Assembly (NCBI GenBank): GCA_002791255.1
Contig: PFWS01000041.1
Span: forward strand, 1-6,331
DNA from: Candidatus Uhrbacteria bacterium CG_4_9_14_3_um_filter_36_7
Lineage (GTDB): Bacteria; Patescibacteriota; Patescibacteriia; UBA9934; GWF2-40-263
Length of the DNA stretch: 6,331 bases
Direction: 5' to 3'
The translations under genes and the position numbers were made by a program. Numbering within the stretch: the stretch's first letter is position 1; every line of letters starts with the position of its first letter. Positions 1 through 5,427 of the stretch are shown here, piece by piece. Under the pieces are notes generated by a model. That model saw nothing but the letters and a program-made list of their open reading frames with translations, made no database searches and was not told the DNA's origin.

Positions 1-59
1 TCTCCAAACAAAAAAAGACTCCAAGAAGTCCTGTGATTTTCACTTAAAAAAGCACCCAT
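1..59 (-). CDS. Possible start of a downstream gene, cut by the left edge
   Basis: An ATG at 59-57 on the minus strand opens a frame with no stop to the window edge, giving 19 codons that begin MGAFLSENHR and become hydrophobic (SLFLFG). An AAGG lies seven bases upstream, which is acceptable Shine-Dalgarno spacing, and the start overlaps the end of the preceding lipoprotein gene by 16 bases, as in translationally coupled genes. The same frame could instead be the continuation of the lipoprotein after a one-base frameshift in the neighbouring A run. Too little is visible to name a product, and the open frame could be chance. Confidence 0.25.
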   Translation of the reverse strand, partial: MGAFLSENHRTSWSLFLFG

Positions 60-664
60 TTTTGTACCTTATGCCTTATTTTCATATCAAAAGCAGCAAC
101 ATAGACGCTTCCCTCTTCTACCTTGCCACTCTTATCTAGCTCAAAGTATATTTTCAACTCCGACCCCAGATCTGCTGTCTCGTGAAAAAAACAACTCACA
201 ATCTCCCGACCTATCTGCCCGTCGACTACTTCCCAGTATTCTTGGGTCGTGAGATCTTCAAAGTAAATTGGGATCTGTATCGATGCTTGGATTACAACAA
301 ACTCACGACCTCGGAGTGGAGGAAATATAAGAGACTGTTTATAAACTAATTCCAGACAGCCTTTCAGTATATCCGGAATTTTTGTCCTATCCTCATAGAC
401 AGCATCAAAAGACCCATCGATCATTTCTCCGTCTCTTTCGATCTCTATATATATTTTTATCCAGCGATGCTCCAAATGTTTAGATTCGTAATTATTGAAA
501 CAAAAGTTCACCGCATTTTCATAACCAACATTCAGTATACGAAGGTATTCTCCGGTTTCCATATCTTCGTAGTAGTTTGTTGTGGGCTTGAGTGGAGTGG
601 TTACACAACTCGTCAGAATAAACGACAGAACGAGAGTGAGGAAAAAAAATTTGGAAATGTGCAT
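44..664 (-). CDS. Lipoprotein with two tandem copies of an AgmX/PglI-C-like domain
   Basis: A 206-residue exported lipoprotein of unknown role. Residues 1-19 are a signal peptide (MHISK, then a hydrophobic run) ending in the lipobox L17-T18-S19-C20, so Cys20 should be lipidated and anchor the protein outside the membrane. The rest holds two related segments, about 37-136 and 139-206. Both show an EY pair, a Cys (C55, C158), a KIY-x-E strand and a G-x3-GS turn (KIYIEIERDG against KIYFELDKSG). Copy one ends with C103 and FPP (114-116), resembling the AgmX/PglI C-terminal domain known mostly from myxobacterial gliding proteins; this is pattern recognition, not a search. Copy two stops before the equivalent FP segment. 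The start at 664 is preferred over an in-frame ATG at 718 because it begins the signal peptide, has AAAGGGG five bases upstream, and the likely -10 lies inside the longer version. Leucine codons are mainly CTN (TTA in 1 of 18), unlike genes to the right. Confidence 0.75.
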   Translation of the reverse strand: MHISKFFFLTLVLSFILTSCVTTPLKPTTNYYEDMETGEYLRILNVGYENAVNFCFNNYESKHLEHRWIKIYIEIERDGEMIDGSFDAVYEDRTKIPDILKGCLELVYKQSLIFPPLRGREFVVIQASIQIPIYFEDLTTQEYWEVVDGQIGREIVSCFFHETADLGSELKIYFELDKSGKVEEGSVYVAAFDMKIRHKVQKWVLF

Positions 665-669
665 GGTGT

Positions 670-676
670 CCCCTTT
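670..676 (-). promoter_or_regulatory. Ribosome binding site of the lipoprotein gene
   Basis: AAAGGGG on the minus strand, five bases before the ATG at 664. It fixes the start at the signal-peptide methionine. It is the strongest Shine-Dalgarno match in the window. Confidence 0.7.
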
Positions 677-706
677 AAAAAAGCCAATAGAACAAAACCT
701 ACCAAG

Positions 707-735
707 AGATAAGCACAAATTCCCCCTTTTGTCAA
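707..735 (-). promoter_or_regulatory. Sigma-70-type promoter for the lipoprotein gene
   Basis: On the minus strand a perfect -35 TTGACA (735-730) is followed after 17 bases by TTATCT (712-707), preceded by TGC as in an extended -10. Predicted transcription would start near 700, leaving a leader of about 36 bases that contains the Shine-Dalgarno sequence. The -10 itself is weak (2 of 6), so the assignment rests on the -35, the spacing and the TG extension. Confidence 0.5.
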
Positions 736-755
736 TATAGCGAATATGTCATAAT
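729..755 (+). promoter_or_regulatory. Candidate promoter for the rightward operon
   Basis: TTGTCA (729-734) and CATAAT (750-755) each match the sigma-70 consensus at five of six positions, with a short 15-base spacing; TTTGTC (728-733) would give 16. Transcription would begin near 762, only a few bases before the ATG at 766, so the first gene would have an almost leaderless mRNA. The -35 shares bases 730-734 with the minus-strand -35. TGTCA occurs again at 747-751, a possible but weak operator repeat. Confidence 0.4.
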
Positions 756-765
756 AGAGCCATCT

Positions 766-1017
766 ATGTCAGTTTTTTTGCGTGTTCCTCTTGGATTTCT
801 TATTATGGCCATTGGTGTACTTATGGTTTGGAAGACTGTTTGGTTTCAAGATATTATTGGAGTGATTGATTGGGCTGAAGAAAAAATAGGGTCTGGAGGA
901 ACTAATAGCTTTTTAAAAATTTTAGGGATTATTATTATTTTTATTGGAATTGCTACAGTAACTAATATTATCTCTGATATTCTTACTGATTTTGCTGGTT
1001 TGTTTATTCGGACTTAA
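766..1017 (+). CDS. Small two-helix membrane protein of unknown function
   Basis: An 83-residue hydrophobic protein. Residues 4-22 (VPLGFLIMAIGVLMVW) and about 50-68 (ILGIIIIFIGIATVT) are membrane helices. Between them lies a Trp-containing, partly charged loop (KTVWFQDIIGVIDWAEEK) and a flexible GSGGTNS. No catalytic motif is visible. There is no good Shine-Dalgarno sequence before the ATG; with the predicted promoter so close, leaderless translation is possible. It is the first gene of the rightward run and lies six bases before the methyltransferase gene, so the two are probably co-transcribed. It resembles small membrane proteins I associate with Patescibacteria, but I cannot name a family. 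Confidence 0.75.
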   Translation: MSVFLRVPLGFLIMAIGVLMVWKTVWFQDIIGVIDWAEEKIGSGGTNSFLKILGIIIIFIGIATVTNIISDILTDFAGLFIRT

Positions 1018-1023
1018 TTTTTT

Positions 1024-1575
1024 ATGCCTCGTTTACCAACTGGTAGGGCTCTTCTTGATCCATTTGTAATTCTTCAAAAAACATTTCTTGCACCTAAGAT
1101 GTGTTATATTGATCTTGGTTCAGGAAATCTTGGACATTTTGTGTTTGCAGCTGCCCGCATAGCTGGAGAAGAGGGGTGTATTTATGCAGTTGATATTCTT
1201 AAAAGTGCTCTTTCTTCAATTCAACGCCGAGCGCAATTTGAGAGTATTCATACTATTATCCCAGTTTGGGCAGATCTTGAGCGAGAACGTGAGCTTGATA
1301 TCCCCTTGAACTCTGCTCACGTGCTTTCTCTTATAAACATGAGTTGGATTTTAAAACATCGTCCAAAATTATTGTTTGAAATTAAACGTATTTTAAAAAA
1401 CAATGGACAGCTTTTAATTGTTGATTGGAAAAAACATTTACCAGGCTTATCTTCACATACAAAAGAACACCTAAGTGAAGATGAAATTTTGAAAATTGTA
1501 GAAACAGCAGGATTTAAAAAACAAGATCAATTTTTAGCTGGCCCTTACCATTTTGGCATTTTATTTCAAAAGTGA
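1024..1575 (+). CDS. Class I SAM-dependent methyltransferase
   Basis: A 183-residue protein with a Rossmann-type methyltransferase core. Motif I is YIDLGSGNLGHF (28-39), forming the SAM-binding glycine loop. The acidic end of strand 2 is AVDI with D57, expected to bind the ribose hydroxyls. VWADLE (81-86) places D84 by the adenine. NMSWILKHRPKLLFEIKRILKNNGQLLIVDW (105-135) is the UbiE/Methyltransf_11-like segment leading into strand 5. The N-terminal TGRALLDPF (6-14) precedes the core. It is shorter than UbiE (about 250 residues) and the substrate cannot be predicted; a small molecule, lipid or protein are all possible. It lies between two membrane-protein genes and overlaps the next by four bases (GTGA), so it may act at the membrane. 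No clear Shine-Dalgarno sequence precedes the ATG. Confidence 0.85.
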   Translation: MPRLPTGRALLDPFVILQKTFLAPKMCYIDLGSGNLGHFVFAAARIAGEEGCIYAVDILKSALSSIQRRAQFESIHTIIPVWADLERERELDIPLNSAHVLSLINMSWILKHRPKLLFEIKRILKNNGQLLIVDWKKHLPGLSSHTKEHLSEDEILKIVETAGFKKQDQFLAGPYHFGILFQK

Positions 1576-2030
1576 ATTATTTAATTTTTATTCTCTGTAT
1601 GATGTCATTGCTTCAATCTGTTCTTCTTAAACCATCTTATTGGTTTAATTTGCAACCAGAAATGATGAATAATCGTGTGGTTCAAGTGTTTTTAACTTTT
1701 TTTATTTTTCTGTTTCTTTTGGCTATGGTGGTTCGTATGGTTGCGCGTAAACATAAAGTAAAAGATCGTTATATTTTAAAAGGGTTTCGTCAGTTATCGA
1801 ATGGATTTTTCACTATGTCCGTGATTGGTTTATTTCTTGTTTTTTTTAGTTATGAAGCGATCCCATTTTTTAGTGCTCGATTTTGGTATTTATTATGGGT
1901 AATCGCGATGATTATTTGGTTATTTTTTGTTTGGCGTTATATGTTTAAAACCGCGGCTCAAAAACGTCTACGATCGCAAGAGCAAAAGAATCAGGAAAAA
2001 TATTTACCAAAATCAAAATCAAAACAATAG
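1572..2030 (+). CDS. Four-helix membrane protein of unknown function
   Basis: A 152-residue integral membrane protein. Likely helices are at about 2-18, 37-58, 76-95 and 103-124. The loop after helix 2 (RKHKVKDR) and the C-terminal tail (126-152) are strongly basic and so probably cytoplasmic, which fits an even helix number with both ends inside. PSYWFNLQPEMM (21-32) sits between helices 1 and 2. Translation starts at GTG, whose GTGA overlaps the methyltransferase stop, pointing to translational coupling; no Shine-Dalgarno sequence is seen. A later ATG (Met10) would cut into helix 1 and is less likely. No family is recognised. The basic tail could contact nucleic acid or phospholipid head groups, but this is only a possibility. 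Confidence 0.75.
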   Translation: MNYLIFILCMMSLLQSVLLKPSYWFNLQPEMMNNRVVQVFLTFFIFLFLLAMVVRMVARKHKVKDRYILKGFRQLSNGFFTMSVIGLFLVFFSYEAIPFFSARFWYLLWVIAMIIWLFFVWRYMFKTAAQKRLRSQEQKNQEKYLPKSKSKQ

Positions 2031-2032
2031 GA
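2029..2032 (+). promoter_or_regulatory. Ribosome binding site of the yraN gene
   Basis: AGGA with seven bases before the ATG at 2040, overlapping the TAG stop of the preceding gene. It is the only clear Shine-Dalgarno sequence among the rightward genes and supports the 2040 start, whose protein begins at the usual YraN N-terminus. Confidence 0.55.
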
Positions 2033-2039
2033 TTAGTAT

Positions 2040-2411
2040 ATGTGCGAGCGACGTATATTTGGTAATCAAGGAGAGATGATTGCAGTTGATTATTTAAGAG
2101 AAAAGGGTTGGAAAATTTTAGATCTTCAATATCGAACACATTTCGGAGAAATTGATATTGTTGCACAAGAGAAAGAGGAAATTGTTTTTATTGAAGTAAA
2201 AACCCGTCAGAGTATAGATTGCGGTTATCCAGAAGAATCTGTTACTCCTCATAAACTGCGGCGATTAGCTTCTTTAGGTGAAATGTATCTTGAGGAGCGC
2301 AGGTTAGAAACAAAACCCTTTCGTTTAGATGTGATTAGTGTTCTGTTTAAAGATAATGGTCTTTCAGAGATTTATCATATTGAAGCCGTTGACATGGATG
2401 GAAATTCCTGA
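2040..2411 (+). CDS. yraN: YraN family (UPF0102) nuclease-like protein
   Basis: A 123-residue protein matching the YraN/UPF0102 family in length (typically 110-130) and motif order. GNQGEMIAVDYLREKGWKIL (8-27) carries the family's early Glu (E12). GEIDIVAQ (36-43) supplies D39, and VFIEVKTR (49-56) supplies the E52-x-K54 pair, giving the D...ExK metal-binding arrangement of Holliday-junction-resolvase-like/restriction nucleases. The following VTPHKLRRLASLGEMYL (68-84) helix is also typical. The biological role of the family is poorly settled; DNA repair, recombination or processing of incoming DNA are suggested. It is the last gene before the nusA leader. Its final codons contain the TTGACA of a candidate nusA promoter. 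Confidence 0.92.
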   Translation: MCERRIFGNQGEMIAVDYLREKGWKILDLQYRTHFGEIDIVAQEKEEIVFIEVKTRQSIDCGYPEESVTPHKLRRLASLGEMYLEERRLETKPFRLDVISVLFKDNGLSEIYHIEAVDMDGNS

Positions 2412-2417
2412 GATAGT
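2389..2417 (+). promoter_or_regulatory. Candidate internal promoter for nusA
   Basis: A perfect -35 TTGACA (2389-2394) inside the last codons of yraN is followed, after exactly 17 bases, by GATAGT (2412-2417; four of six matches, with the A2 and T6 positions kept). Transcription would begin near 2424, just before the stem-loop at 2427-2453, placing that hairpin at the very 5' end of the nusA mRNA. The -35 is also constrained by coding sequence, so chance is possible. Confidence 0.5.
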
Positions 2418-2426
2418 AGAACCTTC

Positions 2427-2473
2427 TGAAACCTGTCACAAAGACGGGTTTCATTTATAAAAAATATTTTTTT
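2427..2473 (+). terminator. Stem-loop with imperfect U tract before nusA
   Basis: TGAAACCTGTC (2427-2437) pairs with GACGGGTTTCA (2443-2453) in an 11-bp stem with one G-T pair, closing an ACAAA loop. TTTAT follows directly, then six A, then a run of seven T (2467-2473) ending just before the nusA ATG. This could be a partial intrinsic terminator that separates the upstream genes from nusA, or a leader element of nusA. The U tract right after the stem is short, so full termination is doubtful. Confidence 0.55.
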
Positions 2474-2476
2474 ATT

Positions 2477-3736
2477 ATGTCTTCTCCTATTGAACAAGCG
2501 ATTCGTCAAGTTTGTGAAGAAAAAGGCCTTTCCTATGAAGCAGTGATCGCGACCATAGAAGCGGCTTTGGCCTCTGCTTATCGAAAAGATTATGGTGATA
2601 AAGAAAAGCCTCAAAATATTGAAGTTAATTTTAATCCTGCTACAGGCGAAACACACGCTTTTGATGTTAAAACCGTTGTTGAAGATATGGATTTAGACGA
2701 GCTTAGACGTTTAGAAGAAGAGCGACGTTTAAAAATGGAGGCTCTTGCAGTTGATCTTGCACAAGCGCGCGAACGAGGTGAGGATGTATCTGCTTTAAGT
2801 GTAGAGAGTGAAGATGAGCCACTAGTTCGATTTAATCCAAAAAATGAAATCATGCTTGCTCAAGCAAAAGAGATAAAGCCTGATGCAGCAGTTGGAGATG
2901 TTATTCGTACTGAGCTTCCAGAACCAAGTGGAGGGTTTGGTCGTATGGCAGCGATGACTGCTAAACAAGTTATTACACAGCGGCTTCGGGAAGCTGAGCG
3001 TGAAGTTATTTTTCATGAATTTAAAGAAAAAGAAGGTCAAATTATTCAAGTCACAGTGCAACGACACGAGGGAGGAGTAGTTTTTGCTGATGTTGGCCGT
3101 GTTACAGGATTACTACGTCTAGAAGATCAGATCCCAAATGAACGTTATCATCCAGGTGATAGGTTAACTGTCTATGTACGACAAGTTTCTTTAACCAGTC
3201 GAGGGCCTGAAATTCTTTTATCTCGCACGGCCAGTGAATTACTTGTCCGTATTTTTGAAATGGAGATCCCTGAAATAACAGATGGAAATATTATCATTAA
3301 AGGAATAAGTCGCGAACCAGGTGCGCGATCAAAAGTGGCTGTTTATACAGAGAATGAAAATATTGATCCAATTGGAGCATGTATTGGACAAAGGGGAACA
3401 CGAATTCAAACTATTATTATGATGATTGGTGGGGAGAAAATTGATATGATTGAATGGAAACAAGATCCATCAGAATATATTCGTCATGCACTTTCACCAG
3501 CAAAAATTCAAGAAGTAATAATCCGTGAAGATGAACATGTGGCATACGTAAAAGTAAACTCTGACCAACTTTCACTTGCGATTGGAAAAGGAGGACAAAA
3601 CGTCCGTTTAGCCGCACGTTTAACTGGTTGGAAAATTAATATTAATGAAGGTGAAGCAGTATCTGAACAAACAGAAGCTGAACAAACTATTGAAAATAAA
3701 CAAGCAGAGTCTTCAACCAATGAAAATATCGAATAA
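2477..3736 (+). CDS. nusA: Transcription elongation/termination factor NusA
   Basis: A 419-residue NusA, which binds RNA polymerase and nascent RNA and modulates pausing, termination and antitermination. Residues 1-180 are the N-terminal polymerase-binding domain, including the conserved TAKQVITQRLREAERE (161-176). Residues 186-250 are the S1 domain. Residues about 251-390 are the KH1/KH2 tandem with IDPIGACIGQRGTRIQ (296-311) and LAIGKGGQNVRLAARLTGW (367-385); the GQRG and GKGG loops that grip RNA are intact. The acidic tail (390-419) takes the place of the repeats that extend E. coli NusA to 495. Relative to E. coli the N-terminal domain carries about 47 extra residues between about 68 and 125, a charged helical insert. 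No Shine-Dalgarno sequence is visible; a U-rich stretch abuts the ATG. rimP and infB are not adjacent. yidC follows after five bases. Confidence 0.97.
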   Translation: MSSPIEQAIRQVCEEKGLSYEAVIATIEAALASAYRKDYGDKEKPQNIEVNFNPATGETHAFDVKTVVEDMDLDELRRLEEERRLKMEALAVDLAQARERGEDVSALSVESEDEPLVRFNPKNEIMLAQAKEIKPDAAVGDVIRTELPEPSGGFGRMAAMTAKQVITQRLREAEREVIFHEFKEKEGQIIQVTVQRHEGGVVFADVGRVTGLLRLEDQIPNERYHPGDRLTVYVRQVSLTSRGPEILLSRTASELLVRIFEMEIPEITDGNIIIKGISREPGARSKVAVYTENENIDPIGACIGQRGTRIQTIIMMIGGEKIDMIEWKQDPSEYIRHALSPAKIQEVIIREDEHVAYVKVNSDQLSLAIGKGGQNVRLAARLTGWKININEGEAVSEQTEAEQTIENKQAESSTNENIE

Positions 3737-3741
3737 TATTT

Positions 3742-4476
3742 ATGGGTTTGTATCTAGAACTTCTTTATCGTCCACTTTTTAATTTGCTTATCTGGCTTTA
3801 TGAAATACTTCCAGGAGCAGATATTGGATTTGCGATTATTGCCATTTCTATTTTAATTAAATTAGTCTTATGGCCATTTTCTCGTTCCTCACTTAAATCT
3901 CAAAAAGCCCTTCAAGAAATTCAGCCAAAAATTGATGCCCTTAAGGAAAAATTTAAAGATGATAAAGAAGGCATGGCCAAAGCCATGATGGAACTCTATA
4001 AAGAAGAGAAAGTTAATCCGCTTTCTTCGTGTTTACCGCTTTTAATTCAACTTCCGATTTTATTTGCTCTTTACGCGGTTTTGCGAGATGGTTTTAATCC
4101 AGAGTCTTTAATTCATCTTTATTCTTTTATTCCAAATCCTGGGGAAATTAATTCGCTTTTTTTAGGTCGAATGGATCTTTCAAAACCTCATGTAATTTTG
4201 GCAGTTTTAGCCGGAGTGTTTCAATTTATCCAAACAAAAATGCTCATGAGAAAGCAACCTCCAAAAGAGCTTCAAAAAAAAGAAGGAGCAAAAGATGAAA
4301 ATATGCTTGCCATTATGAATAAAAACATGCTCTATTTTATGCCCCTTATGACTATTTTTATCGGGGTTTCACTTCCTGGTGGGCTTGTACTGTATTGGAC
4401 TGTAATGAATCTACTTTCGATTGTTCAGCAATTTTTCATGTTTCGTTCTTCTCAAAAATCTACTACTTCTTCTTAA
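3742..4476 (+). CDS. yidC: YidC/Oxa1 membrane protein insertase
   Basis: A 244-residue YidC/Oxa1/Alb3 insertase that inserts and folds membrane proteins alone or with SecYEG. It is the short type: no large extracytoplasmic P1 domain and no signal-peptide lipobox, as suits a cell without a classical outer membrane. The core reads in order: helix 28-46 (GFAIIAISILIKLVLWPF); cytoplasmic helical hairpin 50-90 (SLKSQKALQEIQPKIDALKE); the signature EKVNPLSSCLPLLIQLPILFALYAVL (89-114); a helix at about 150-167; and the C-terminal helices at about 196-232, with GVSLPGGLVLYWTVMNLLSIVQQ. The groove position held by Arg in B. subtilis SpoIIIJ and E. coli YidC aligns with K40, which keeps the positive charge. 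Placement after nusA rather than next to rpmH-rnpA is not the common bacterial arrangement. The start has no visible Shine-Dalgarno sequence; tight spacing suggests co-translation with nusA. Confidence 0.95.
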   Translation: MGLYLELLYRPLFNLLIWLYEILPGADIGFAIIAISILIKLVLWPFSRSSLKSQKALQEIQPKIDALKEKFKDDKEGMAKAMMELYKEEKVNPLSSCLPLLIQLPILFALYAVLRDGFNPESLIHLYSFIPNPGEINSLFLGRMDLSKPHVILAVLAGVFQFIQTKMLMRKQPPKELQKKEGAKDENMLAIMNKNMLYFMPLMTIFIGVSLPGGLVLYWTVMNLLSIVQQFFMFRSSQKSTTSS

Positions 4477-4491
4477 AGCGAATATTTAGTT

Positions 4492-5427
4492 ATGTCTTGT
4501 CCAAATACTCTGGAACAAGCCATTATTCGAACCGTAAGCTGGTTTTCTTTATTCGAGTACCCACTCACTTCCTTTGAGGTCTGGAAATATTTATTTGGTA
4601 AAAAGGCCACTTTGCAAGAAGTAGATCTTTGTTTATACCATAGTGATTATCTTCAAAAACATCTTGAGAAAAAAGATGGTTTTATTTTTTTTTATAACCC
4701 AACACGTTCCATAGAAGATATTTTAAGAAAACACCATGAGAATTATGTTGATGCTATTTTTAAATTAAAAAAAATTAAACGGATGCTTTGGTTTTTTCGT
4801 TTATTTCCAAGTATTGAATGTGTGGCAGCTTGTAATAGCCTAGCTTGGTTTTCTACCACACACAAAAGTGATATTGATTTATTTATTATCGTAAAACCTG
4901 GGACTATCTGGATCACACGTTTATGTTTGGTTATACCATTTGTTTTTTTAGGTAAACGTCCGGGGCAGACGATTAAAGATCCATTTTGTTTTAGCTTTTT
5001 TTTAAGCAGTGATAATCTTAACCTTGAACAATTTGCTATAAAGCCAAAAGATTTTTATTTAGCGCTTTGGGCAATGTCTCTTATTCCGTTTTTAAATAGA
5101 GGTCGTACGTTTGAGATATTTATCGAAAGAAATCAGTGGGTTTTTAATGATTTTCCAAATAATGTCTTTAGACAACCACATGAGGAGCTTTGTCAAAATA
5201 TAAAGAAACGGATTTGTATTGGGTTTTCTTGGATCGAACGTTTCGCACGGTTTATTCAATGGAAACGATTTCCAAGCACTTTAAAAAATATAGCCAATAA
5301 AAATACTAATGTGGTTATTTCTGATCAGGTTTTAAAATTTCATATTGATGATAAACGACAATTTTTTTATGAGCAGTGGAAAAAACGCATAGCTATTATA
5401 ATATGTGTATTTTTCTTAATTGTATGA
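4492..5427 (+). CDS. Winged-helix plus nucleotidyltransferase-like protein
   Basis: A 311-residue protein, probably cytoplasmic or membrane-peripheral. Residues 7-70 (TLEQAIIRTVSWFSLFEYPL and on, ending in a DGFIFFYN wing) look like a winged-helix domain. Residues 105-190 look like a nucleotidyltransferase fold: CNSLAWFSTTHKSDIDLFIIV (114-134) matches the pattern [G]S-x(n)-D-x-D-hydrophobic, with S116, D127 and D129 as putative metal ligands, though the usual Gly before Ser is Asn115. KDPFCFSFFLS (162-172) may be the next core strand. Hydrophobic stretches at 140-155 and 190-201 sit inside the fold, and the C-terminus ends in a hydrophobic helix (299-311), possibly a membrane anchor. The substrate is unknown. 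The stop overlaps the next gene's start (ATGA), so it is probably translationally coupled to the O-antigen-ligase-like protein and may act in surface glycan synthesis. Activity is not assured given the altered motif. Confidence 0.7.
   Translation: MSCPNTLEQAIIRTVSWFSLFEYPLTSFEVWKYLFGKKATLQEVDLCLYHSDYLQKHLEKKDGFIFFYNPTRSIEDILRKHHENYVDAIFKLKKIKRMLWFFRLFPSIECVAACNSLAWFSTTHKSDIDLFIIVKPGTIWITRLCLVIPFVFLGKRPGQTIKDPFCFSFFLSSDNLNLEQFAIKPKDFYLALWAMSLIPFLNRGRTFEIFIERNQWVFNDFPNNVFRQPHEELCQNIKKRICIGFSWIERFARFIQWKRFPSTLKNIANKNTNVVISDQVLKFHIDDKRQFFYEQWKKRIAIIICVFFLIV

Noticed and set aside
467..712. Plus-strand open frame of 81 codons
   Set aside because: It lies antisense to the lipoprotein gene, has no ribosome binding site or domain character, and crosses the divergent promoter region.
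665..718. An in-frame upstream ATG extending the lipoprotein by 18 residues
   Set aside because: The extension would put a Cys-rich, non-signal segment before the signal peptide, covers the likely -10 and leader, and ignores the AAAGGGG site placed for the ATG at 664.
935..960. Short ATT repeat resembling a microsatellite
   Set aside because: It encodes the Ile-rich core of the second helix of the small membrane protein, so it is explained by coding in an AT-rich genome.
1945..2166. Minus-strand open frame of 73 codons over the end of the four-helix protein and yraN
   Set aside because: It is antisense to two supported genes, including the conserved GEID region of yraN, and shows no protein family character.
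2375..2656. Minus-strand open frame of 93 codons over the nusA leader and start
   Set aside because: It is antisense to conserved nusA sequence and composed of low-complexity residues from AT-rich DNA; the stem-loop falls inside it.
3417..3720. Overlapping minus-strand open frames opposite the NusA KH domains
   Set aside because: They are reverse-strand shadows of strongly conserved NusA coding sequence.
4395..4577. Plus-strand open frame of 60 codons bridging yidC and the next gene
   Set aside because: It is out of frame with both, overlaps conserved YidC residues, and has no start signal.
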